Under the pieces are notes generated by a model. It saw only the letters and a program-made list of their open reading frames with translations. It made no database searches and was not told where the DNA came from. Below, in pieces: positions 1 through 12,575 of a stretch of DNA of 21,193 nt (position 1 is the stretch's first letter; the number at the start of each line of letters is the position of its first letter). A program made the translations under genes and the position numbers. The stretch is from Collodictyon triciliatum (Eukaryota > CRuMs), in NCBI GenBank assembly GCA_043381765.1, contig JBHJMP010000705.1, positions 1 to 21,193 of the forward strand, read 5' to 3'.

Positions 1-160
1 GGTTTTTTGGTTTTTTGGTTTTTTGGTTTTTTGGTTTTTTGGTTTTTTGGTTTTTTGGTTTTTTGGTTTTTTGGTTTTTTGGTTTTTTGGTTTTTTGTTT
101 TTGGTTTTACTTTTGGTTTTGGTTTTGGTTTTGGTTTTTTGTTTTTGGTTTTGGTCTTTA
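1..160. repeat. (GGTTTTTT)12 tandem repeat grading into GGTTTT units
   Basis: Twelve perfect 8-bp GGTTTTTT units occupy 1-96. They are followed by irregular GTTTTT/GGTTTT units to about 155. All three forward frames stay open here and translate to F/G/V/W-rich strings, which is a composition artefact and not coding. The block sits at the very start of the window. Confidence 0.95.
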
Positions 161-776
161 TATATATTCTCCGTGCTATTTGCATCGGAGGCATCGGGGC
201 ATCGGGTTGCGATCACCTGACTCATGGTTATATCTTTACTGGCGCTCGTGCTTTCACCAGGGAAATGTGCTTCTGCAGTCTCCCTAACGTGGAAATTATA
301 TTTTTTTGTAATTTTGAGGGCGATTAGAATCGGGTTTACCGTAAAAATGTGGAAATGTCATATAATTATTATAGAAGACTATGAATATGAACTGTTAGTG
401 CATGATGATGACCGAGTTCGGGCATATTTTGGGTTCACTGATTTTTTGTTGGTGCGCTTCTTTTTTGGTGTCTTTGGTGCCCAAAGTGGGATATATTCTT
501 GTTCTGTGTTGTGGCTGTTCGATCTTTTGTGTGCCTTAGCAACGCACATAAAGCGAGAATCTCGCAGAACCCCATGACAACTCAAGCCTGACAGGTCAGG
601 CGAAAGGACATAAGCGAGCAGCGCTGTGATGGGCAATGCAGCACACTTGATGGATTCTTCCCTTCATTCCCTTTCTTTTCTTTCATTTTTATCTATGAAT
701 GACGTGCCTCGGGTGCTCTGTGTCGTTTTGGTTGTGGTGATGGGCAAAGTTGCCAATACACAAAGGACACCTTCAA
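161..776. other. Upstream intergenic region, no supported gene
   Basis: Between the G/T repeat and the transporter start I see no exon with recognisable family motifs. An open frame at 224-577 has no domain, no convincing codon pattern and overlaps other open frames. The region probably holds the promoter and 5' leader of the transporter. A pyrimidine-rich stretch lies at about 658-690. No clear TATA element or transcription start can be fixed by eye. Confidence 0.5.
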
Positions 777-787
777 ATGATGTCTGA
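740..787 (+). promoter_or_regulatory. Overlapping upstream ORF in the transporter leader
   Basis: An ATG at 740 opens a 15-codon frame that ends in TGA at 785-787. It therefore overlaps the main start codons at 777 and 780 in another frame. If the transcript begins upstream of 740, this uORF would reduce initiation at the main start. Whether it lies in the mRNA is not known. Confidence 0.3.
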
Positions 788-3700
788 CAGCGACCGATTT
801 GTGACAAAGGAATTGACTGTGGGCTCAATGGACTCTGCTGTGGAACCACAGGAACAACCGATGGGCGGACCTGAACCCAACAAAAGTCCGCTTGAGAATG
901 AGGAGTTCTCTGCAATTCTTGTTTCCGACCCAGCTGTTACAACAGAGGACAAACCAGAGTTCAAGGAAACTGACAGTGTGTTCCCAGAGGGCAATACCGA
1001 CAAGAGCACACTGGGATGCTTTGATATGCTTAGGAAAGCTGCTTCGCGAATTGTACACTTTCTGCTGACTGGTGTCCACAAGAAAGACCCTTGGGACAGA
1101 AAGACAAAACTTGAAGTGACTGCAGTGTACTGTGCCACTTTTCTCAGTGTCGGATTCACCCTGGCTTCTCTTGGGTGAGTTCTAAGTTTGCGTGTTCAAC
1201 AAAACTTGGCGTGCCAAATAATGTCTGTATTATGCAATATTTCATTTTCATTACTTTTTCTCTCTTTTTGTTTCAAGTTTTCCATATCTATTTTTATTCA
1301 TTTATTGTTCTTCATATTCTTAATCATATAGTCCTTGTTCTTCTTTTGCCTTTCCACTTTACCCTGTGGTGTTTTATGTAAGTAATTTTGTGTATTCGCC
1401 TATTGAAACCTTAAAAATCACATAGTCCGATATACCTTTCTCTGAAGGACCAGGTGGGAGTGACGCTATCTACCTTTGGATGGCTATTTACGTCCAGAGC
1501 TGCAGTTTATTTGATATCATCGGTTATAGGGGGCTACTTATTCGAGAAATATCCGGGTGGGTAGACATGTTAAACGTGAATGGGCAACGTCTTCATTTTA
1601 TTGTTTTTCTCATTAAAAAAATGCTTAATGGTTTATCTCTTTTAATATTTCTGTTAGGTTAGTCTCCCTTTTTTTTTTTTTTTTTTTTTTATTTTTTTTT
1701 GTTTTTTTTTCTTTTTTTTTTTTTTTTTTTACTTCAAATAAATTTTCTATCGCTTAATTCTCTTCTTTGGCTATAACTTGATAGGAAATCCACTTTTGTC
1801 CTTCTCACTCATTTGTGCAGCCATCGGCAATGTGGTAGTACCTCTTTCAGACAATATTCCAACACTCTTGGTTGGTGTGGCCTTTCAGGTAGATTCTTTA
1901 TTCATTTTCGAATTTATCTCTAGATTTTTGTTTGTGTTTGTTTTTTAGAAATCGAATTAATATACCACTTTTTTAAAAAGTAGAATTACAAAATATTTAT
2001 AATATTTTTTTTGATTATAGGGTGTCTCCATGGGATTCTTGGATACCGGAGCAAACCTTCTTTTGATCCGTGTACACGGTATGTCACAAGCCATGATTTA
2101 TCTGCCCTTTTATCTCTTCTTATCACTTCTTGGTATTACATGTCACATCCAAAGAAGAACGAGATACTTGTATATTGGTCAATGATTTTATTTTACAACA
2201 GGTAAAGACGTGGGTCCATACATGCAGACGATGCATTTATGTTATACTCTTGGTTGTACTATTTCACCATTGATTGTCCGCCTGGTTATGTATCTTATGG
2301 ATGTAAATCAATCTATCAAACACCACACAACGACCTGATTAGACTATTTCACATATACATAAATTTCATTCTTAAATTCCTTTTGATGAGTTTTTTTTCT
2401 TACAGGATGAATACATATGGGCATTTTACTTTTTTTCCTTGGTCAGTGTTGTGGTGGCATTCTTGTTGATGATTATCCCATCACCAAATTTAGACCCCAA
2501 CGATACACAAAAGAGCAATGAAAAAATTATAGAAAAAGAGGGGGTTAGTGCGTTAAAAAACGAGTTTGCAATCGTATGGATATTGGAGCTTAACTCCGTG
2601 ATTCAAGCAAATATGATTATAGAATAATTCTTATTTTTTTAGGGCTGTTTCGGAATCACAATACCTGATTTTATCATCAGTTTCCACTGCGCCTTAATTC
2701 TATTTCTGGTAAATGAATTCATACATTGGATTTGGATGACCTTGATTGTACTTGCGACATCAAATACTTATCCCAGCGTGTATAGTATGTAGGGTTGGAG
2801 GTTATGTACGGCGCATATATTGTTCCATATTCTGTGGAAAGTATAGAGGTATCTGAATCGGATGGACAGTTCTTATCATCTTTATATTGGGGTATGATGA
2901 CTGTGGAAACTATCCATTCTTTGTGCATGTCACAGTCATGTTTTCATTCTCTTTTTTTTTCTTTTTATTTTTCTCATCTCTTGTGAAAAAAATTGTTCAA
3001 TAGGTTCCATATCGCTTGGAAGGTCGTTTGCAGTTCCTCTTTCTGCGCGGATTTCCTCTCGTACAATCCTGGGAATCAATTTTATTGCATGCACCGGAGC
3101 TGCATGTTTGATTTGGGGATTGAAGACCTTCACTGCTACAATATGGATAGGAAGGTATTAGCTCAGCACCAATTAATTATTATTATTTTTTTTTAAAAAA
3201 AAGATTGAATGTTTTAAAGCAGCTGTTCTATTATTCAATTTTTGAATCACTTTCAGCTTATCATTACCTTTGGCACACCAACATCGCAGGATGAATCAAA
3301 ATTATTCGTATCAATATTAGTGTCATCCTCGGGATTTCTATGGGTCCTGTCTTTCCTGGTGCCATCAATCTGGCTGGAGAGTTTGTAGATGTATAGCTTT
3401 ACTCCAAACTGTGAGCACTAAACGCTGTGTTGATTATTATTATTATTATTATTACCCCTTCCTTCGTGGAAGCACATCCTTCAAAAGCTGAATGTTTTGT
3501 TTTAAAACGTTGCATGCTGTGTGTATGCGTCAGGTGTCTGGGCCAATAGCGAGTGTGTTGGTTATCGGCGCAGCGCTTGGAGAAAGCTTGGTTCCAATTA
3601 TCGTGGGACAGATGATCGACAATCTCGGATACTATGTCTTTCTGTCTGCACTGGTAAAGCTCTAAACACGGATGAACAAATAATGTTGGGTGATGACATA

Positions 3701-3844
3701 CTGAGACTGACGGAATCCACCGCGCAGATTTTCTTCCCGGCGACGATGCTGGTCACGTTGGTGTCGCTCTCTATCTTCACAAAGAAGAAGGGGCTGGAGT
3801 CAAAGATAATCATGCGGGAGGATTACGAGCCTTTGGGCGAGTGA
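777..3844 (+). CDS. Major facilitator superfamily transporter, MFSD4/NaGLT1-like (12 exons)
   Basis: Predicted 513-residue polytopic plasma-membrane transporter, probably for a sugar or similar small solute. Exons: 777-1174, 1426-1556, 1785-1888, 2021-2078, 2202-2284, 2406-2543, 2643-2708, 2786-2891, 3004-3154, 3321-3390, 3534-3653, 3728-3844. The joined length is 1,542 nt with consistent phases and a TGA stop. A hydrophilic acidic N-terminus of about 107 residues precedes the first membrane segment. Family-type motifs follow: GP plus a GGYLFEKYPG loop after TM2 (about 168-177), GFLDTGANLLL (216-226), GPYMQTMH in TM5, YVGLEVMYGAYI opening the second half (about 327-338), a SLGRS loop and GPVFPGAINLAGEFVD late on. 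The LDTGxN motif is characteristic of the MFSD4/sodium-dependent glucose transporter 1 group. A start at 780 is equally possible, since two ATGs are adjacent. Substrate is inferred only from family. It lies upstream of, and on the same strand as, the DENN gene. Confidence 0.88.
1670..1731. repeat. Poly-T tract in transporter intron 2
   Basis: A nearly pure T run, interrupted by single A, G and C bases, fills the middle of the intron between exons ending at 1556 and starting at 1785. Confidence 0.85.
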
Positions 3845-4464
3845 GCAGACAAGCCAGTGTGCAACTTTTGACTACGACCTGGGTGGAATGTTTGCACAGG
3901 AGCTGTGATGCACGATTTATTCTTTATTCTTTCTATCTTTCCTTCCTTCTTTTATACCCGGCTTTCTGCTTCTGCTTCTGCTTCTTGCTTTTTGCTTCTT
4001 TGGCTTTGGAAGTTGTGGAACTCTCCCGATTCCCAGATCATTATTTTTTTGGTCTGTGTCGACATTTGAGTCTAATAATAATAATAAAAAAAAAAGAAAA
4101 AGAAAAGAAAATAAAAAAATCAAAGGAAGGAAGAGATAATCAGATGAAGAAATGGAAGCAAAAACAAAAACAAAATTGGGTCAGAAATGCGCAAAGTTAA
4201 GTTTGCAATAATGTTCGTATTGTAATTGGTTTTGTTCTTCTGGTGATAAAATGAGCTTGCGAATACTGAGCACATCAGATCATTATGTGGAGTTGGTATG
4301 CACACCTTTTTTTTTTTGAGTTGCCACCGGAGCCGACACTGCAATTATTCAATTATTTTTTTTAGTCAGTCGCTTTTGGCCGAAGTTGATGTTTTCTTCT
4401 TTCTTCTTTTGATCAGCTCTATCGATCTCGAATCTCACTTCCGCTCAGCCTTTCATAGTCTTCC
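3845..4464. other. Intergenic region between transporter and DENN gene
   Basis: No exon is supported here. The first 250 bases probably carry the transporter 3' UTR. An (AAT)n-plus-A-rich stretch at about 4073-4125 contains several AATAAA-like strings and could supply the polyadenylation signal. The rest presumably includes the promoter and leader of the DENN gene. Confidence 0.5.
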
Positions 4465-4623
4465 ATGGAATCGAATCACGACTTGAGCTTGCTTGACTGC
4501 CTCTTGCTCGTGGGACTGGGAAATAAGCCTAAAGTTCTCGATCACGAAGAAAATGGTTTACTTGTCAATCTATTCATTATTCATTATTATCATTATCATT
4601 ATCATTATTTACTATTATTTACA

Positions 4624-4657
<34 letters not shown>

Positions 4658-7600
4658 TCCCACTCGTTTTCTATATATTTTCTTCATGTATACCCATTTG
4701 CTTATATATCTCTGTTCTATGATGTTAACATCACTATTCTTCCGTTTCATTCATGATGTTAATATTACTTATAATTTAGTTACAACATTCGAGCAATTTG
4801 ATTATCTTCCCTCTGGAGATTTACGTGAGTGCTTTGAAAGTCCTTAAAGCAGAGTACATTCGTGATTATGGAATCCCTTAACACATTCCCATAGCGAATT
4901 TTTGTATGTTTGAGCTACATGGCGTTTATTTTTTTCATGGTCTCTTCATTTTTATAGATGTATTAATATATATAAATTTAGCAAAGAGACACGATCCTCT
5001 AAGAGATCACTATCAACCAGAAGTCACGCACATTTATCCAGAGTCCTTTGATGACCCAGTGATGCGCGATATTGCAATGGTTATTTGTTAATTTCATATG
5101 TCATATCTTGAGATTATAGAAATAGTAAAGCACATTCGCCAAGTGAAGATTTTTAAAGATTAAATAAGCATTTTATTCATGAGAAATGAAATATGAACAC
5201 AGCTATCAAGGGTTTTCCACACCTTAATGTTTTGGATGCACATCTGAATACAAAATCTAAATAATTACCTAAAAAAAAAAAACAGTTTTGTTTCCCTGAA
5301 AACATCCGTCTGAGATCTGCCTCAATTAATGAAGTATCATTCTTCTCATTTGCAATGACAAATTACAACGGAACTAGGAGGCGAGTCGACTCAATCAAAC
5401 ATTCATCAAAATATCTCCACCTAATCTTTTTCATTCTTGTAACTAATGAGGACGATATGTGTTCGAGCATCAGACGTAGAAGAAGAAAAAAAAACTAAAA
5501 TAAGTATTACCGCAGATACGCTGCATGCCTTGTGTTTTACGACCCGTTACCTGCTTCTGTCACTTCGAGACTGTTGAAAGACCATGTGTCTATCAATCCA
5601 TCTTTCAGCAGAATGAGAAGGTTTTCTTTCACCATTACAAATAGCAGTTGAGACACAGACCTTGTTCTCAAAGTTGAGAGCAACCAACTCGAATATGAGA
5701 TAGCTACCCCAAATTTACCGAATTCTTGCTTTTTTTTTAAGAACCATTTTTTCTTAAAACTTGACTGGTATGATATAAAGCGGGTCTACGATCGATGGAG
5801 GACAGCCACGAGACCGCTCTCAAGATTCCCATTCTGAATCATCTAGACCAACATACTACGCACCAAAGTGCTTGTGTTTGATATCTCACTGGCCTTACTT
5901 TGACACACTAAAAAGTCTTCTATTCCACGTATATATGATGAGGTTTACCTGCATTTCATTATTTTCATTATGATTATCATACCTATAAAGTGTGTACTTT
6001 CAATAGAGTCGTATTTCCCTCATCTTTCTACTTTTGTAACCATATTACACTATCTTGATTGCATATCAATCTTCAATTAGCCACGCAGAATCTCTTGCAT
6101 TTCCGCTGGAGCATATCTTCGCCGAGTTAATTCAAGTGATTCCCGCACCCCCGCCTGGAGGAGTTCACCTACGTTTTCATGTCTATGGAACATCTTTCAC
6201 AATATCTCGCCCTTCTTTAAACGAGCTACCTTTCCTGGATGTATGATTGCTTTATACAATCATTTTATATTAATACATTATCTACTTTATTCATGGTTTA
6301 ATTATTTTTCTTTTTTTTTCTATTCTCCGCACTTTTATAACTCCCTAATTTTTACATATTAGATGTAAAAATAATTCATTCGAGCTTTGAGTAAATTTAG
6401 AGCTGATCGGATTGCCTTAACTTACTTCTTCCTTAGTTTTCCTTGAAGTATCTTTTCATGTGTCTTGGTCTGAAGGATATATTGGACTTGCTCTCGTGTG
6501 TCCTAACAGAACAGAAAATTCTCTTCATCTCACGCTCTACTGGGCTGTTGCACATCATAGCTGAAAGGTATTTAAAGAAACAGTCTTATTCCAAGCATGT
6601 AATTCTTAGATATTTAGTTTTCGCCAATTTTTATTCATATATTTCCAGACCTTATCCTCCAATCACGCACATTTTGGTTTTTGTTTATTTTTGGGTAATA
6701 CTAAATGCAATTATATCCTATTCAGTATACTGGCTTTGGTTTATCCATTTACTTGGCTTCATACATACATTCCAGTGCTGCCAACCCGCTTATTCGAAAC
6801 CCTTTCAGCTCCCGTAAGTTTTTATTTGTCCAGTTCGAAATTATTTTACTTTTATTTTTACATGTCGTCAGCTTCACTAAAAAACATACATTAACGATCA
6901 ATAATATTTAAATTTAACATATTTTTTTTTAATGAATAGGTACCATTCATCATGGGAATATCCTCCAATCACACCGATAAGCTTCCAGAAATCCCTGATG
7001 TTTGAGCCATTTTTTTTAATTTTCATGGCCTTGTCTTATTCTTTTTAATTTTTTATTACTATTTTATTAATTTTCCCGATTGTCTCAATATCTAGAATAA
7101 AAAAGATTAAGTTAAGTATTTGAAATCATAGGTCGTCATCGTGGACCTCGACATGCATACAATCAAAATACCAAGCGCTGTAGTTCTTCCAGCATTACCC
7201 TTGACAGAAGTGCACGCTTTAGGAGCCACTCTTTCTTCTTTGGCTTACCCAGAACTTCGACATTTTGACAAGGTAACGCAAAATCATGTGAAACATCTCC
7301 TTTGTCAACAAAATACACACGAATTAATAATCATTTTCATAGATGTATATTCCCAGCTTTTCAAGGACACCCAAAGGCTTCCAAACTCAACCCGTTACTC
7401 GTCGCGAGCACCCTGACTCCATCAGAAGACATTCATCTGTAGGCAATGCCGATGATTCTGGTTTGATAGCCCCACCAACGAAGCCATCTGAGATTCATAT
7501 CCACCATTCACAAAGTTTCTCGTCTACTACAAATACGCATCCTTTGTCCCATGTGGAACTTGAGGCTCCCAGTTTTGATCAGAATAAGATTCGGATGGCC

Positions 7601-7834
7601 TTCCTCAAATTCTTTGTATCGATAATGAAGGACGTCAACAAGTATCTCGTAACAGGTATTACTTTCATGACACTGCTTCTCATATACAATTACTGGACAA
7701 ATCTTCCTATTGTTTTTATAGGGACATTTTAAGTTAGCGATATGTTATTTATGAATTAATTAAATTGATTTGTCTTGCTTTGGTTTGGGATTTTTGTATT
7801 TTTGTATTATTTTATTTTTACTATTTACTATTTT

Positions 7835-7931
<97 letters not shown>

Positions 7932-7941
7932 NNNNNNNNNN

Positions 7942-8037
<96 letters not shown>

Positions 8038-8934
8038 CTCACACAGTCGAGAAGAAGAAAATTTACGCAGGAGAAGAATTTCTCAAAACTCAACCTAACG
8101 AATCCAGGGTTTGTACATATTTTACTTTATTTTCAAGAAAATTTCTGCTGCTATGTTCTAAATACCTCTCATTTTCTCGTTTTTTTTTTTAAAATATACT
8201 GACTGAAATAATTTTTCGTTACTAATTTATAAATAGGTATTCTTCAAAACTTTCTTCGAAACACAAATGTTCCGACGGTCAGTTCACATTTATACACCCA
8301 TCAGCTTTCTTTTCTGTCACACGACTTCTGGTCACCTAAATTTTACGCAATCATAGATTTGTGGAGGACATGAACCAAAGGTCAAGATACAATCTAGTAT
8401 CTGTGTTCGATCGGTATTTAGACCCACTCTCAGAAAAAGTCGACTTTCTACTTAACGTTCATGAGGTAAGATATTATATCACCAAACTTGAATTCACAAA
8501 GCACACCTTAAATATATTGCTTGATATCCTTAAACATACCGACTCCTCGGTGCCAATATCATAAGATTAAACATCAAACATCACTTATACTTGCCAGACT
8601 AGTGACAGATGCACTCTACTTGATATCCCTGGGCCGGTCATCAGCCTTGGTCAAGGTCTGTTTTCGTGCGGTCCTTGCGTATTAGTTTTTTCTTTTCTTT
8701 TCTTTTCTTTTCTTTTCTTTTTCTTTTTCTTTTTCTTTTCTTTTTGTTTTTGTTTTTGTTTTTGTTTTTGTTTTTGTTTTTGTTTTTGTTTTTGTTTTTG
8801 TTTTTGTTTTTGTTTTTGTTTTTGTTTTTGTTTTNNNNNNNNNNNNNNNNNNNNNNNNNNNNNNNNNNNNNNNNNNNNNNNNNNNNNNNNNNNNNNNNNN
8901 NNNNNNNNNNNNNNNNNNNNNNNNNNNNNNNNNN

Positions 8935-9028
<94 letters not shown>

Positions 9029-12000
9029 GAATCTGTCTCCTATGAGCACATCTTCCCTGAATTGGACCATAAGAAATACACAAACCCGGTAATAAAAGTA
9101 TTTACAGATGTTCGATATTTTCCCCAAATGAAAATATTACATATCAATAAAAAAAATTTTCTTTTGACTTTACCAGGTCTTGGTTTTTTCTTTCAAAAAC
9201 AATATAAATATTCTATTCGGATAAACCAGTAGAATTGACATAATGTTCACTTAAACATATCAGGATGTATCTAAGCTTCTGTCAATCTTAAACGATTGCA
9301 TCACTAAGTAAGGCATTTCTTTCTTATAACTGACTTATGTAAATGTATACAACCTAGTGTCAACATATACTAAAATCGCACTACTAAAACCATGTTTACA
9401 TTATAGGACCCCTAATGTTGCCCAGTTTTACTATCTCAGAGCATTTGTGTATGAAAAAATGGGCGACTTAGTCAAGGTTATTTTTCTATCGAAAAATTGT
9501 ATGATTTCTGTTCTGAACTAGTTGAGAACGTAATATCAACTTTACATAACTAAAGGCTGTTGCGGATTGTGACGTTGTTTGGACGAAGAGCATGCATATG
9601 CTGCCACCTAAAATGATGGGTAGTCAAATATTTTAACACTATAGCAGAGCCAATAATATACTTTCAAGTTAGTATATTGATATAGCTTGATTTATAGACA
9701 GAATCGTTGAAAAGATGAACGCTGCCCAGCTAAACGAGACTGAGGATATTGGATTCAAGGTGCACTACGAATTCTTTTCATTTTATTATTCTTATCACTT
9801 CGTAAGTCAATTGACCAGGTAGACTTGATTTTAATCAGAGTGTTCGATGAACCCAACAACATTAGCCTGCTGAAATTGTCAGGCGCGTGAGATGCATGCG
9901 AAACCCAACCAATGCTGGGCGTCTGTTCATAATATATCATTGATTGAACTAACGCACACATTTAGAAGAAAAAACTTACCTCTGCTTTGTTACATATTTA
10001 TATCCTCATTACTAGTATTGTAAAAGAATGAAACAATATTTTCTCTAAATTTCGAGTCATTTGTATTTCAAGCGCGCATTAAAAAAATCACTCTTTCCTA
10101 TCATGTAACCTATAGTGGCCTCATCAACTCTAGAAAAGGACTCTGCAGAGAATCCTGTGGTTTTTGTATGTCTTTGTATTTTTTGATGCAACTTTGCCTC
10201 CTCTTCTATTTTTTTCTCTACGAATGTTCTAAATAAAATAAAATCTTACAGGCAAATACAGGCATCGACTTTGTGGAAGGTTTTTTTTTTTTTGTTAAAA
10301 ATTTCATTTTCCATAAGTTGTAGCTTAGTTTTATTCAATCTATTGTGAGATTATATTCATCTGGCTGTTCTTGTATGTCAAATTATTCACATATTATTTT
10401 AAATTAATTTTCTTTTTGGAAATTGTTCAGTGCTATCTGTTTTGGGGTTAGCCGCAAATGGAAAAGTATCAAAAGAAAACTTTGTGCAATACTCTGAGCG
10501 CCTTAACTTAGCCGATGATACCTTGGTGGCCAGATTGTAAGCCAAATAGCTATTTTGGCTTTTAATATTCATATCAATTTTGACAGTCATTTTATCCATT
10601 TCATAGGTTATTTGAGGCTATTGCCGATGATTCGAAAGCAGAGTTCATCGACATATCGCTATTGGAAACGTACATCCAAACTTTCACCTCTATATGCAAT
10701 AGAGTTCCTGAGAGGCTTAAACTGGGTCAGTGAGGTTCATACCGGGGCGCGAGATTTAAACATTTTTTTCTCGTCAACAATTAATCAATCTATTTTTTTC
10801 TGTAGAGGAAACCGAAGTCGTCATTCGCTGTTCGTCGAAAGCATATGATAAGTAAATTTCAAATTAATTAATAATACCCTTGCGCTACATGTTTGATTGT
10901 GTCCAGTTTTTTTTTTCTTATTTGTTATTGATACCTTCCATAGAAACGCTGTTGCAGGCCACGTTATTTTAACCAATAAGCAAATATACTTCGGGGTAAC
11001 TGTTCATTTAACTCTGATAATCCCATCAAATATTTCAAGCCAAGCACATTTTCACTCACTCAGTCACATGAAAGAATCTGTCATAGAATGCCACCTATTT
11101 TTTTTTAATTTTTGCGGAATATCGTTCATTTTTCATATACCCTTAGTCTGAAGAATTTAAGCCGATTGTCAAGCTCGATAAAATCCAAAGGTGTGAGGAA
11201 TACAACTATAGAGTTTTGGTTCCACCAGGTCTTGCATTGAACTATCTGCTAATAGTTAACAATATCTCTAGTTTTAAGTAATTATCGGCAATTTTGTTTC
11301 ATTTTTCCATATCTGTTGAGCTCACAAAATTTAACTTTATCGTTATTTTTTCCCTTTATTCGATATAAAGTATTAACTTCATCGATATAATATTAAATTT
11401 CAATAAAACTTTATCTTCATAAACTAGGAATGCCCTGTATTAGAATTATGTCTCAAGAGGAAATCACTTTTTGCTTTTGGTCCTTCCCTGAACGCGAAGT
11501 CTGGGTGTCATATATAAAGTATGGTTTTGTATAGCTATTTTTTTCTTTTCTGCTAAATCTTTCATTTGAGTTTCACGTCTAACCAGAAAATTATCTCAGT
11601 GAAATATGCGCAGCCAATCAGACTATGCTCGAGAATTCTGAAGCTGTGATGAATGGTAGAGCTTTTGTTGTTAATTTTTCCCCAGAACCATAAAAATTTC
11701 TTTTGTATATACAAATGAACGAAATGTGCAACTAAATATTTAAGCTACGTTTGAATGCAGAAGTGACAATACTCATTTTCGATGTAATTGAACATCTGTA
11801 ATTCCAGTTAATAAGACGATGAACAATCTGTTGCGTACGGAGGCTTTATCCCAGATGCACAAGAAAACTATTGTACTCTTTTACTGAGACAACTTGAAAC
11901 CAAATTTCTGGGATTTTTAGCTTTTTTTTTTTAAAGAAAAAAGCTCGGCATATATAATTAATTTATAATTTATAGAACACTCTATTGTACCAAAAAGACG

Positions 12001-12544
12001 GATTCAACGAAGCACACGAATATGTCATGCAAAGCGTCAAGGTATGCTTACAATCTATCATCAATATTTTCTCAAATAGCGGATAGAATAGAGCGCCTCA
12101 TTCCAAATACACTAGAATCAAAGGGACCGAAAGTGGGGTACTCTTTCGATGAACATCGACCTTATTCCAGGCTTAGAAAGAATTACAGACCCGTGTCAGG
12201 TTGAACCACTTACAGCATTCTGCGGATAATTGTGTGCTTATTTTTTTAATTTTTTTAATTTTTTTAATTTTTTTAATTTTTTTAATTTTTTTAATCTGTC
12301 AAGTTAATTAGCATGTGGTTACAATAACAAAAATATCATCAAAAACTTTTAAAGCTAACACTATTCTATTATAGTTGTCTGAGGTGATGTGCAAGCTTAT
12401 ACTAAAAACGTTCTACATGTACGTTGATATGTCGACAAAAAGTAAGTGAATATCGGTCAAACCTGACTATTTCACAAGCTAATTTTAAGTAGGGTTCGCT
12501 TCATCACGCTTAAATTTCATTTATCTCATCCAAATGTCTCCTCT

Positions 12545-12575
<31 letters not shown>

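Larger units (their letters stand above)
4465..8465 (+). other. Tripartite DENN module (uDENN, cDENN, dDENN)
   Basis: Residues 1 to about 544. uDENN: LLDCLLLVGLG, then HIYPESFDD and FCFPENIRL at the start of exon 3, a SFFSFAMTNYNGTRR strand pair, and YAPKCLCLISHWPYFDTLK in exon 5. cDENN: GLKDILDLLSCVLTEQKILF with the hallmark LTEQKILFISRS (exon 7), then YPFTWLHTYIPVLP, PFIMGISS and VVIVDLDMHTI with the conserved acidic VDLD. dDENN: IRMAFLKFFVSIMKDVNKYL, then FFKTFFETQMFRRFVEDM ending about residue 544. A serine/histidine-rich linker of about 80 residues (exon 11) separates cDENN and dDENN. The overall order and spacing fit DENN family exchange factors; no closer subfamily is assigned. Confidence 0.88.

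Noticed and set aside
1-160. Telomere at the left edge
   Set aside because: At a left chromosome end the top strand should be C-rich; here it is G/T-rich. The unit is also irregular, so an ordinary tandem repeat is more likely.
224-577. Protein gene upstream of the transporter
   Set aside because: No family motif, no signal or domain, and competing open frames on both strands.
7765-9232. Open frames of poly-Tyr, poly-Ile, poly-Leu and KQ/LF repeats
   Set aside because: They are translations of microsatellites and N gaps inside introns of the DENN gene.
12022-12204. Continuous exon in the 12022 frame
   Set aside because: That frame conflicts with the preceding exon (11976-12041) and does not join the following exon in phase. 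The 12094-12192 model fits phase better but remains uncertain.
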